From Juglans regia (taxonomy: Eukaryota > Streptophyta > Magnoliopsida > Fagales > Juglandaceae), in assembly GCF_001411555.2 (NCBI RefSeq), contig NC_049907.1, forward strand, positions 35,113,866 through 35,177,865: a stretch of DNA of 64,000 bases, in the 5' to 3' direction. Positions 36,403 to 47,093 of this stretch are shown here, in pieces. The position numbers were made by a program, and so were the translations under genes. Under the pieces are notes generated by a model. That model saw only the letters and a program-made list of their open reading frames with translations, searched no databases and had not been told where the DNA came from. Within the stretch, counting starts at the first letter, position 1. Each line of letters begins with the position of its first letter.

Positions 36403-38994
36403 TAGATATTATTTATTTTGTAGACTAATCATTTAATACATCATAAAATATTGAGAAAATAAAAATAAAATAATTATAAATGAAATTTTTTATTTTTAAA
36501 ATATGTCCCGTTTGAAAAATATTAAGAGAGTTTTTTTATTTTTAAAAAATATTTATTATACATCAGTTATTATTTATTTTCACACTCTATATTTATAATT
36601 TTTTCATAAAGTGTAAAGATGTTTTTAACAAAATATAAAAATATTTTTTATAAAATATAATATATAAAATAATAAATAATGACGGATAATAATTTTTATT
36701 TTATTTTAAAACAGTCATACTTTTTGGCTTTGCAAAGAAGGTAGGACTTTGTTGCTTAGGGATGTGGACCCACCTTAACGATGTCTACCCGCCTAGAAAA
36801 AAATAAAAATAAAATATCTCCCCAATAATATCTACTCCTTTAAATATATCCCCAAAAATGATGGGGCCTACCTCACGAAGGAGAGGTTATTAAAAAAGAA
36901 TAATTTTACTTCTCGTTCTCATACATTATATACTATATATCATATTTATTTTAATTTATTTATTTATTTTTTCTATAATAAATATGTAGTAAATAACTAA
37001 TAAATACGAATAATTTAATTAATTTAATAAGAATAAAATAATAAATAATAATTTTAAAATATATAAAATATATAATATGAAATGACGAGTAGCATAAAGA
37101 AACCCAGGGCAGGCCGCAGGATGGGCAATTGGGTTCAGTGTATAACCGCGGCCCGCATTGTAGCCGTAACTGGAACGCAATCTATTCGACGTTTTCCCTC
37201 TCAAAACTTTGTTTCTTTTGACCGAGGTTCAGAAGACATTCGTTTTATTTATTTATTTATTTAAAAATAAAAAATACACAATTAAATTCTTTTAAAAAAT
37301 TGTAAAAACAATAAATTTTCTTAAAAAAAAAAAGTGAAATGCAAGGGGCTGGCCCATTAGGTGGCCGGTGGTCCGGCCACTACAGAATGGTTCTTGCCAC
37401 CCAATGCGTTTCGATTTGGTGACCAGGTCACCTCATGGTCGGTGGTAGATTTTTCAATTTTTTGCCAAATGCTACAAGTCTTATACTACACCCTTTCTCC
37501 TAATTTATCATTTTTATAATTCTATTTAAATGCACATATATTTAAACATTAAAATAAAATGATAAAAATGATAAATCACATTTTAATTAGATGGATGCAC
37601 GTGGGATTAGGATTTCTTGTAACATTTCTCATTTTTAAATAGGTTACTACTCAAATGAGAAATATTATAATAAAACCTTATACCATACACATTCACATAA
37701 TCAATATGTAATTTATCATTTTTATGTTTATATTTTAAACACACATATATTAACGTATTGAAATATTATATTTATAAGTCAATGTGCAAAGCATACCCTC
37801 CATTTGATCGACATGGCAATACTTGATTTACTAGAAAAATTTAAAATTTAAATATCTTGCAAATCAAGTCTTGTAATGTCAATAAAACATAGTATGTTTT
37901 GCACACCGGCTTTCAAGTAGAATAATTCTTGAGTATTAAAATAAAATGATAAAAATAATAAATTACATGTTGATTAGATCACATGTTGATTAGGTAGAGG
38001 TGTGTGGTGTATTACTTCCATATAGAATTTCTCTATTATAGTTATAGTGTTACGTGTATTTATAATTTTACATATAAGACTCAATTTGTCGATTCTCTTT
38101 TGTAATTCAAATTTTATAATTTTCATTATATCAATAAATAGAGAATTCAGTTTTTCTTGTTAGCATTTTTCTTTCTTTAAAAAAACAAGATAACATGGGC
38201 TTGTTTTTTGGTTTTATACCACATCGTAACGAAATATATTCTCTTTAGAAATAGAATTAGTTGTTTTTTAATAAACATTTATTTGTTATTTTCGGTCGTA
38301 TTAATTGATGTGACGTATTTTAAATTTTTTAGTATATCAAAAAATCATTAAATGACAAAATTAATATATAAAAATAATCTTTCTATTAATTTTATAATTA
38401 ACTCGGACTCCGTCAACAAGAAGAAGGTAGGTAGATTATTTATTTTTCCAAAAGTTAGGTTATATTATTCAGGTCAAGCTGGATTTATTTTTATTTTTAT
38501 TTTTATTTTTATTCAAACAAATGTTCAAAACACAGTACTATGCAAAAATATGCTGATCTAAATTATAAAATCTTGTTCAAATAAATATTTCAATTAACGC
38601 TGAACTGAAAATCAAGATTAATCATATATATAGTTTTGAATTTATATTGAGAGCAAGATATTGGAAGCTCCTGCAGTTTTTTTTTTTTTTTGTCCCTTTA
38701 TTTTTTATATCCTCCGGATTAGCATCTAGCAGAATTGTTATCACAAGAAAGAAATAAATAAAAAATGATAAAACAAAAGGCAAACAAAACTACAAAATCA
38801 TAATTTATAAAGGCCTTGATTGCAAGAAGCTCTCTGGTTCACATCTTCAATAAGAATGATTATACCATTGAAGATGCTTAAGTCAGTCATCTTCTAGATG
38901 ATTGATTGTTTATGAGACAGGTGAATGAACCATAAGTAATTGATTGTTTATGAGACAGGTGAATGAACAATAAGCCTACTTTAGATACAGAAGA

Positions 38995-39152
38995 TTTATC
39001 TCATCTCATCATTATAATTTTATCAAATTTATATATAAAAAATAAAAAATATTTCAATTTTTTTAAATTTTAAAATAATAATAATATTAAAAATAATAAT
39101 TTAATAATATATTATTCAACTTTCATCTCATCTTACTATTCAAATGGAGACT
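38995..39152. repeat. AT-rich MITE copy
   Basis: Core TTTTAAATTTTAAAATAATA with CATCTCATCTTACTATTCAA near the right end matches the inverted orientation of the family. Confidence 0.5.
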
Positions 39153-39751
39153 AATAAACAACTAAAATTGCTTTTACACAGTGCATGCAACAACACCAAC
39201 ATGGTACGTATATAAGTGGGTAGACACGAGGGGATTCGGTCATACAACTGAAAAAATGAGGATTTGTTTTGTTTTGTTTTATTTTATTTTTAATCTTAAA
39301 TGGCACGTTACAAGAATATGGCAGCTTTACCTTAGTGCAAAGAAGGGGTAATGAAGTCGTGTCTCCATTTATCTAATTAAATCCACATGGGCTGCTGAAT
39401 AATTTTCACAAAGAATAAACGTGAATAAGCTGATGAATTTGAAATCAAAATAGGAAAGAAATCCTTAATCAACTTGCTTTAATACAAAATTTTGGTCAGA
39501 CAGAATAAAATCCAAAGAAGGTTCCCTATTCCTTGTGTCATGGACTTGTGTGTGGGAGATATAAAAGACCACAAACAATTTAATTCAAGGGAACCATCTT
39601 ACCTTTTTGTAATGTTTTATTCTATATTTATCGTCAAAATAAACAGTTTTTTTTTAAAATTATTTAAAGACCTTTTACACTCTATTTCATATTAGTGAAA
39701 CTCAATAATAAATACTGACATTGAATAGTATGAACTTAAATATTAAATATA

Positions 39752-39913
39752 GAGTAATGCTACATACAGTCGTGGAATGCGCAAACGCCGTACAGTCGCT
39801 TTGAAAAAGAGTGGGGTCCACTATTAAAAAATTAATTTATTTTCAGGTGGGTCTCTTATTTATTCACTTTTTTCAAAGCGACTGCACGCTCACGACTGCA
39901 AGTATCATTTCTC
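39752..39913. mobile_element. Mutator-like foldback MITE with 9-bp target duplication
   Basis: The left arm starts GAGTAATGCTACATACAGTC and the right arm, inverted, GAGAAATGATACTTGCAGTC. Both continue with GTCGTG and CAGTCGCTTTGAAAAA. Perfect TTAAATATA repeats flank it at 39743-39751 and 39914-39922. It is the same family as the copy at 19595. Confidence 0.85.
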
Positions 39914-40057
39914 TTAAATATAAGTCCATACATTGTATTTATATCTATTCAAATTGCAGAAAGTATTTGACCAGAAGATCTTCATCCCATAAACAACATG
40001 CTTAAATTATGGATTCTTTCTTATGATCGTGGAGGGCTCATGTTAGGACTGTCACGT

Positions 40058-40462
40058 TGTTAGAGAACTCAGCGGAATACCTCAAGCACAACTTATTGAG
40101 TTGCTTCACAAGTTTATCCAGTCTGAATAGATAATTCAGCAAGCCTCAAACATCTCCTCTTGGTAGTGAAGTATACTACATAGAATGAATTAGTGTAATA
40201 ATCAATAAATCCACAGCCTAAATACTTTTACAAAAGAGAACAAAAAGAGAGAGATTTTGTACTCTTTTTGGAATAATCTGAGAACCATTTGAGGGGGAGT
40301 ATATATAGCCCTCCATGTGCATCTCATACGGCTGGCCTTAAAAGCCAGCATTTAAGCCAATAAAGTGGTCGTTTGCCACTTTAACTCTTAAGCATGTAAC
40401 ACATGATCATGCCGTTACAGGACAGGAAGGGTTTGCTCATGTGGGCGCCTCTCCAACTTACA
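40058..40462 (-). repeat. 3' LTR of the gag-only copia element
   Basis: Read on the minus strand it starts TGTAAGTTGGAGAGGCGCCC and ends TTCTCTAACA. The TATA region is at about 40293-40314. GAGTGGGAGA (40463-40472, inverted) is the adjoining purine tract. Confidence 0.8.
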
Positions 40463-40845
40463 TCTCCCACTCGCATACAGTGGGCATGACCCCATGCTTG
40501 CATCTTTATAACATTTTCAATCTTGTTCATACAAGCAAATAGGTTGTGTGACCACCAAGCACACCTGCAAAAAAAAAAAGTGGGAGTACTATACCAAATC
40601 TCTCCTAGAGAAGACTAACATAGCAATATCCCTAAAGTGTATTATCATGTCCTAGACTCATTCCATCGCATCAGATCAACCATTTTCGAACACTCTTGAG
40701 TTCAGAACAATGCTTGACTACCTCCAAATCATTTCGATGTGTTCACAACCTTAGTCGCTACCAATGTGTAGCGTCATAGTTCAATGTCGGCAAACGCTAT
40801 CGAAAATATGATGTCAAATAGTCTACCATTTGCCCTCATGTCACG

Positions 40846-41816
40846 CTATGTGCTCGGTCGCTCTTGAATCAATAGTCTACATTGGATATAAGCAATCATC
40901 ATATGACTAGTTACAAAAATAATGTGAGAATAGTCAGAGTATACCTTATTCGGCTCAGTGCAGTCACGAACGAAGTGGCATTTCTTTCCACAGTTAAAAT
41001 ACTCTATCTTTGACTTGCTCTTCCCACACTTGCCTCTCTTACTGCGCTGAGAAATTCCTGACACTTTCTTCACTTGTCCAGCAGCTATTCATATCTTGGA
41101 CTTCTTGCGCTTATGCCTAGATGCTTTGCGTGAATAGATTCAGTCATATAGGCCGAATGTTTGGGCGTAATAGCCTCTAGGCACTCAGCCTCAAGCTTGA
41201 AGTAACGTGAGACATCATCAAAGTTCTTGAAGTTATTATTGTGCGTCAGATTCTGGCTCATTGTCTCCCATTTGGTTGTGAGGACTTGTTGCTCATCAAT
41301 CAGGTTGTTTCCTGCCGTCTTGAGTTCATGAATCATGGTCGACATTGCCCTAAAATGCTGTTTCATCGTGTGGTCAAAGAGCATCTTATAGGAATCAAAC
41401 TTCATAGTCAATTCGTGCAACCTCATGGTTGAAGTTCCCCCAAACTTCATCTTTAGTGCTTGCCACATATTTTGGGTAGTGTCATAGATTTCAAACTCAC
41501 ACATGAGATCATTGTGCATGCTTCTTAATATGATAATGCGTGCAAAATGGTTCTTCTTAGCCCATTCAATAGAGGCTTCGTGATCTCTTTGGTGTTGGTC
41601 TGAGTCCCTTTGCTCGGGCTCATTAAGGGAGTGAGTTAAGGCCTCCAAGACCTCCTGCTCATCTAAGATATTAAATTTTGCGATGCTAAATTTCATAATT
41701 ATTTCCATCCAATTTCTCCCATTGTTTAAATCGGCAATTATATTATTGGATGTAATTTCACTACAAAATGCGCAAAAAATGGATATTACACACACTGAAG
41801 AAACCTGCCGGTCCAT
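40846..41816 (-). pseudogene. copia gag relic
   Basis: Two overlapping-frame pieces encode a copia gag-like polypeptide: a region with LDEQEVLEALTHSLNEP, FDSYKM and MSTMIHELKTAGNN, and a downstream zinc knuckle of CX2CX4HX4C form (FNCGKKCHFVRDC). The frames change near 41080, and the N-terminal end differs from the other copies (extra upstream residues, scrambled near residue 40), so it is not intact. Related gag sequences lie at 55217-55968 and 58591. Confidence 0.75.
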
Positions 41817-42740
41817 CCAAGCTAGAAAAAAAATAATACAAACACGTCACAAAATCGAAAATTCGCTAGGCTTCACAATCATTTATTGCGCCACAATGTC
41901 TAATTATTAATTTCTAACCTAATTTTTGCACAAATTTAAAAAATTATATGGGAGATCAAATCTGCATGAATCTCAACCATACTTCCACTATCTTAAGTAG
42001 TCATCTAACCCTAGTCACATGTAAAGACAAAACCTACTAAAACCGCAGTAACCTTTTAGGTCAGTCTACAAGGACAACTACTCAAACTACAACAACATGT
42101 TGGGCTAGTCTACAAGGATAGCTACTCAGTCTACAACAACCTGTTGGGCCAGTCTACAAAGATGGTTCTTTTAAGACCATTACCGTCCATTTTTCTTATT
42201 CCATCATTGCATTTACAGTTCTTACTGGGGCCACTGTAGTCTTTTGACTATACAGTGCATTTATAGTTTTTATTGGAGTCACTGCAATTCTTTCAATCTA
42301 TCATTCATACTGACAATCCTAACTAAGACTACTTAGCAAAAATTTTCTATTTTATCACTCAAAAAAATGAAGGCTAATGTCTAAACATTCAAGCTTAACA
42401 TACATAGTTGATAAAATAATCATATATTCAACTGTTCATGTAATCACATTTAATCTAAAATATTAAATAAAAGATTACATGTAAAATAACATTATGGATA
42501 AAAAAAAAAGCATGTATCTAAGCATATATCCATATGTTCAATTCACATACACATGTAATCACATTTAATATAAAAAAAATTAAATAAAAGATCACATATA
42601 ATATAACATTATGAAATATATAAAAAAAAAGCATGTATCTAAGCATATAAATCATGCAAAACAAAATGTTTTTTTATTATTTATAAAAAAAAAATGTATA
42701 AAAGATACAATTATAATCCCCACTTAAACCAAAAGAAACT

Positions 42741-42810
42741 TGCAGCTTAGTGGTGTGCTCAGTTCTTTGGTTTTATTAGGTAGTCCTGCGTTCAAAATCC
42801 AAGTGTGTCA
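42741..42810 (+). repeat. tRNA/SINE-like segment antisense in the copia leader
   Basis: GCAGCTTAGTGG resembles a Pol III A box and GCGTTCAAAATCC, about 45 bases on, a B box. The segment lies in the leader of the gag-only element but on the strand opposite to gag. The homologous place in the full copy is 57621-57690. Confidence 0.35.
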
Positions 42811-43313
42811 TTTGATATCTTATTTTGTGTTAAAAAAAATGTGGGCTTCTTTAGTGTTGGGCCACGAAAATATCCCATCTTTTCTTTTTAATCAGAATGG
42901 GCCGAATGACCCAAACCCATATGAGTTAAGAAAAATAGAATGGGCCAAATGACCCAAGCCCAGATGACTAAGTCATCTTCTTCCTTTAGCTAGGGCACTG
43001 TTCACGTGAACAATGCCTCTTTGTAGCAAGGCAGCTGCCACCGCCACAAGCATCTGCAACCTCAGCCGTAGCCATATCCTCACTCACCGAGACACGGCTC
43101 TGTCCAAAAACTAGGTGGCGTCACACCACCTCTTTGGTGCGCATTGCACCACTATGGCACACGTAGTACTATTGAGGTGCGCGTTGCATCTGGGTGCACA
43201 CAGAAGCAGTTCAGCCAAAAAAAATAAAACAATAGAAATGGCACCATCGCAGATCCAAAAAACAAATATGCGGAAAAAATGGTTTTTGGAAAACTGGGAA
43301 CAACTAAAAATAT

Positions 43314-43325
43314 GCTCTGATACCA
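43314..43325 (-). other. Primer-binding site of the gag-only copia element
   Basis: On the minus strand TGGTATCAGAGC, the usual complement of the 3' end of plant initiator tRNA-Met, one base from the 5' LTR. Confidence 0.85.
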
Positions 43326-43326
43326 A

Positions 43327-43744
43327 TGTTAGAGAACTAGCGGAATAACTCAAGCATAGTTTATTGAGTTGCTCTAGAAGTTTATCTAGTCTGAACAAAT
43401 AATCCATCAAGCCTCAAGCGTCTCCTCTTGGTGGTGAAGTATACTACGTAGAATGAAGTAGAGTAATACTCAACATTCCATAACCTAAATGTTTTTTCAA
43501 GAGAGAACAAAAAAAAAAAAAAAAAAAAAGGATTTTGTACTCTTTTTGGTATAATCTGAGAACCATTTTAGGGGGGCTATATATAGCCCTCCATGTGCAT
43601 CTCATACGATTGGCCTTAAAAGCCAATTTTTAAGCCAATAAAGTGGTCGTTTGCCACTTTAACTCTTAAGCATGTAACGCATGGTCATACGTTACATTAT
43701 GGCACATGAGGGGTTTGTCCATGTGGGTAGCCCTCCAACTTACA
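43327..43744 (-). repeat. 5' LTR of the gag-only copia element
   Basis: Ends pair with the copy at 40058. It contains an internal poly-A stretch of about 20 (43509-43529) absent from the partner, and a TATA-centred palindrome at 43571-43592. Confidence 0.8.
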
Positions 43745-43770
43745 CGTCTTTAGGTTATACTTCTTCATAT

Positions 43771-43809
<39 letters not shown>

Positions 43810-44187
43810 TTCAACGTTCCCCACAACATAATTACAAATGATGAAAAACAAGCATAGAAGCCCAACTTGAAGAACAGAGGATCTGCCTCTATGATTCTTC
43901 CGGGTAAAGGAAAGATAACAAATTAACAATACCACACCATTCATCTCCACCTATTTTGTCATTTTGCTCTGAAAAACGCAAGTGGATACCAATTATAAGG
44001 AAAGTGACTTTCTTTTTCATGGAAGAGATAGATACCAGCCTTATTTATAATCACCAGAAGGAACGTCTCTTTCCCCTCGCCCCCCTCCAAAAAAAAAAAA
44101 TTGCTCAAAGACTAACAAATTGGAGAAAGATAGATACCAATGTGGGTGTTATAATATAACAAGAGAGATATTGTTTTAAGTATCCAC

Positions 44188-44410
44188 AACGGCAGACCTA
44201 TGAAGGGGTGGGGCTGGGCCAAGGGGGGCCCAAAGTTTGAAAAAAAAAATATATATATATTAATTTTGGCCCCCTCTCTAAAAAAGGTTATCGTGGCCCC
44301 TCTACAAAATTATTTTGATTTTATAGATTATTTTAACCTAGAAATAGAACAAAAAATATTTTATTATAGTTTTAACTTTGCAGGGGGCGAAAAATTTATG
44401 GTTCCGCCAC
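44188..44410. mobile_element. Short element flanked by 11-bp direct repeats
   Basis: TAAGTATCCAC occurs perfectly at 44177-44187 and 44411-44421. The 223-base insert starts AACGGCAGACC and ends GGTTCCGCCAC, weak inverse repeats. Its interior is GC-rich at both ends (GGGGCTGGGCCAAGGGGGGC on the left) with an AT core. It is best read as a Mutator-like MITE, where 9-11 bp duplications are usual. Confidence 0.65.
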
Positions 44411-44867
44411 TAAGTATCCACTCTCAATTGAAGCATCTAGTAGGGATGTGACAAGATTAAAAGAAAAAAAAAAAAAAAAAAAGGACAAAGAATACACTAA
44501 AAGCCCCCTTCATCAAAATATTCTGTGAAACTTGAACCTCAAATTCATTTATTTTATATCTCATGTAAGATGGAAATGCAATTTTTTCTAAAACCAATAG
44601 TAAAACAGAAAAACCAACTCCTATGAGTTATTTGGCTTAGCTAAAAGGAAGACAACCTTTTTGTGTGTAGTCAGTGACCTTTATTTTGTTTTCGGTCGAG
44701 GAATGGGATTCTCTTTTTCCATATTTCACTATAAATGGATAGAATCTTGTTTCCTTGGATCCGTCGGTTATATTTTAAGTGGAACTTCATTTTCAAGTTT
44801 TGATATTTATTTGCCCCCATCGATTGAAAAGACAAACCATTACTAACACTAAAACTTCAAATTAAGG

Positions 44868-45225
44868 CTTTGTTTGGGAACAAACACAAATCATCTCATC
44901 CCATCTCAAATTGTTTTATAATTTTATTCCAAAACATCACTCAAACAAAAATATTTTTCAATTTCAAATTTTTTACTTTTTCATTTAAGTATTTATCTAA
45001 TAATTACGATTTTTTCAAATTTATAAACAAAACACAAAGAATAATTTAATTATTTCAAGTTTCAACACAAAAATAATAGAAAAAAAATTATATTTTAACT
45101 TTATAATATTTTATTAAATTTTTTCTCACTCATTTCCTAAAATCTAATAAAATATCTTATTCAAATAATTTCACTACTATTAACATATTTTTTTATATCA
45201 TCTCATTTCCCAATCTGTTTTTCAA
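44868..45225. repeat. Longer AT-rich MITE variant
   Basis: GGCTTTGTTTGGGAACAAAC, CCAAAACATCACTCAAACA and AATCTAATAAAATATCTTAT correspond in order to the copy at 29488. Confidence 0.55.
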
Positions 45226-46245
45226 TTTATTTTTTTTTTAAAATCCATCACATCTGGTTTACGAGGTAATCAAAGAATAAAAATTTTGATTTGATTCACT
45301 CACCCTCTAAATATCTCAATTTCACTTTAAATAGACACTATTCATTTAATACAAAAACGTCAGTTATTTTGACCAATTTATCTCTAAGAAGGATTAGATT
45401 AGTAAGTGCAATGAACGAACAAAGCAATTATGTTTTATGCTAAAATGCGTCCATTTCAAGTGAAATAAATAGAGACCAAATGGTATTCCCTAATTACGTG
45501 GAAGGACATAATAGCCTTACAATTTATTGGCTGGATGGTTAGTGTGCATCCATAATAGTTAGAGGGTATTTAAGGTTTTATAAAAAAAGACAAGTCATCA
45601 GTGTCAGAACTCGGGTTGATGTGAAGTAGAGGCTAAGCAGAATGTAAATCAGATAGAATAATATCAACAGCAGAACATTTGAGTGAGATGTGAGGCAGCA
45701 TATTAGCTTGCTCTTTGTGCCCTAACTCTGCCTGCCATGAACCTTTCCCTGTCTCCTTGTCATTCTCGGGACCTAGGTGTAAACATTTTAATGCAAGATA
45801 AAATAAATCAATCAAGTTGGAAATAGGTGCTAGTCCGCTGTATCCATCCTGCTTTAATTTTGAGAGTCGAGAAATTCACAGACCCCCCTAGCACAAAGAC
45901 AAGAAGCTGCCCCCCCCTCCTCCGTTGCTGTCACGCATAGTCTTATGCCATTTCATTCTGCTGCATAAATGCGAAATGTCAACCAACCAGGTCCCGCCTC
46001 ATCAAGATTCCAACTTGATATCTCATTGAATTGGAGCACCAAGTCCCGCACTACCACCAAACCTTTAGAAAAGCCACAAACAAAAAAGGACGTATTTTCA
46101 TAGCCTTCAACTCAACTATCCTTGAAACGCTGCCATCATCAATGACATTATACAAACATAAAGATCTTTCAAGTGAACTTTTTCACATGAAAAAAACAAA
46201 GAGGAAAATAATCAATCAAGGAAGATGAGAGTTTTTGTATTCAAG

Positions 46246-47093
46246 AGTCAGAACCAGTGTTTTTAATTTCATACCGTACTGGCCGGTATGGCCAAAAGTT
46301 TATGTACCGGCCCAGTGGCCGGTACAGATATCATATGCGTTTCGTACCGGCCCAAATACCGGCCGGTATCGGCCATACCAGATTATATTTCAGCTTGTAC
46401 CGGCTTGTACCGGTCGATATTTCGGCCTTTAATTTTTTTTTTTCAAACTACAAGCTTATTTTTTGACCCCCAATTTAGACTAGGCTATTTATAATCTTTA
46501 TATATATATATATATATAATTTATTCATATATCGACTATCCCGAAAAGGTACCGGTACCAAAATATTTCATTCCAGTGCCTTGACCAGTACGGTATTCAA
46601 AACATTAGTCGGAACCCCTCCCTTGGCTGAGGCAATGGGTATTTATACCTGGCAAGGGTGAATCCCGAGGTGGGGGTAGCGGGTGTGTGGCTCCGTATTG
46701 GAATCAGGTGTCCCTGCCAACTCCTTACTGCCCTGCAGACCTGCCAGGCCTGATTACGGTTGTCGCTGACACCCCAGGGGGCATGTTGTGGCGTGTCGAC
46801 CCTCGAGATGCATTAAATACAGTGTGACTCCTATCATGGTGTGCCCGTCCCCGTTCCATGAAATGCGGCATGATTCTGGTCAGGCACGTCCATCGATCCT
46901 TCTGTGCCGTTTGGACAATAGGGTCAGGGACAGGGGATGTCCCTGACTGTCGGTCAGTAGTGATGTCAGACTATTCTGCCCTATCTCCCGTCCTATTATC
47001 AGTGTATTATGCCAGGTTGCTTCTCTTCTTGGGCCGACTTGGCCTAGCCCAAGCCTTATCCTTGAACCCGGGCCCGGCACTCCTCCCCTCACA
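46246..47093 (-). mobile_element. Probable Ty3/gypsy-type LTR, interrupted by a MITE
   Basis: In minus orientation it starts TGTGAGGGGAGGAGTGCCGG at 47093 and is strikingly GC-rich compared with its surroundings. A TATA box (GGTATAAATACCC, about 46635-46650) lies near the expected U3/R border. The MITE at 46256-46606 splits it just after the TATA region, and LTR sequence resumes left of 46245 (end not determined). No internal coding domain lies next to it, so it may be a solo or truncated LTR. Lineage is inferred only from composition and layout. Confidence 0.45.
46256..46606. mobile_element. CCGG-rich MITE, copy 2, nested in an LTR
   Basis: Ends AGTGTTTTTAATTTCATACC and (inverted right end) AATGTTTTGAATACCGTACT form terminal inverted repeats of about 25 bases including CCGTACTGG. 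AGTCAGAACC (46246-46255) and AGTCGGAACC (46607-46616) are a 10-bp target duplication with one mismatch. The interior repeats TACCGGCC and its inverse many times. It is homologous to 21267-21677. Confidence 0.8.

Larger units (their letters stand above)
33400..40057. other. AT-rich intergenic region, TLP promoter to first retrotransposon
   Basis: The first 300 bases are the TLP upstream region (GA-rich leader, GAGAGCGAGCGAGATAGGGA near 33610). The rest is AT-rich repeat relics, a (CT)n tract at 35648-35679 and an imperfect 38-bp tandem duplication at about 38901-38975. An isolated less AT-rich patch at 37087-37230 could not be assigned. No host gene is supported. Confidence 0.55.
40058..43744 (-). 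mobile_element. Internally deleted Ty1/copia element that keeps only gag
   Basis: Two LTRs (40058-40462 and 43327-43744) in minus orientation enclose 2.9 kb. A PBS complementary to initiator tRNA-Met adjoins the right LTR and a purine-rich tract adjoins the left one. The interior has a leader of about 1.5 kb and a gag frame ending in a zinc knuckle. It then runs straight into 3' untranslated sequence that matches 63200-63600 of the full copy. Protease, integrase, reverse transcriptase and RNase H are all absent, removed cleanly from about the protease start. The flanks share only CGT, so a 5-bp target duplication is not clear. Confidence 0.85.
43745..46245. other. Repeat-rich intergenic stretch
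   Basis: Contains a (GA)n tract at 43775-43804, a short element with an 11-bp target duplication (44188-44410), a long AT-rich MITE variant (44868-45225) and, toward 46245, sequence that probably belongs to a gypsy LTR. A 60-codon minus-strand frame at 45633-45815 is unrecognised and not called. Confidence 0.5.

Noticed and set aside
45633..45815. 60-codon minus-strand frame of balanced composition
   Set aside because: Looks more protein-like than its neighbours but no family is recognised and no adjoining exon could be found.
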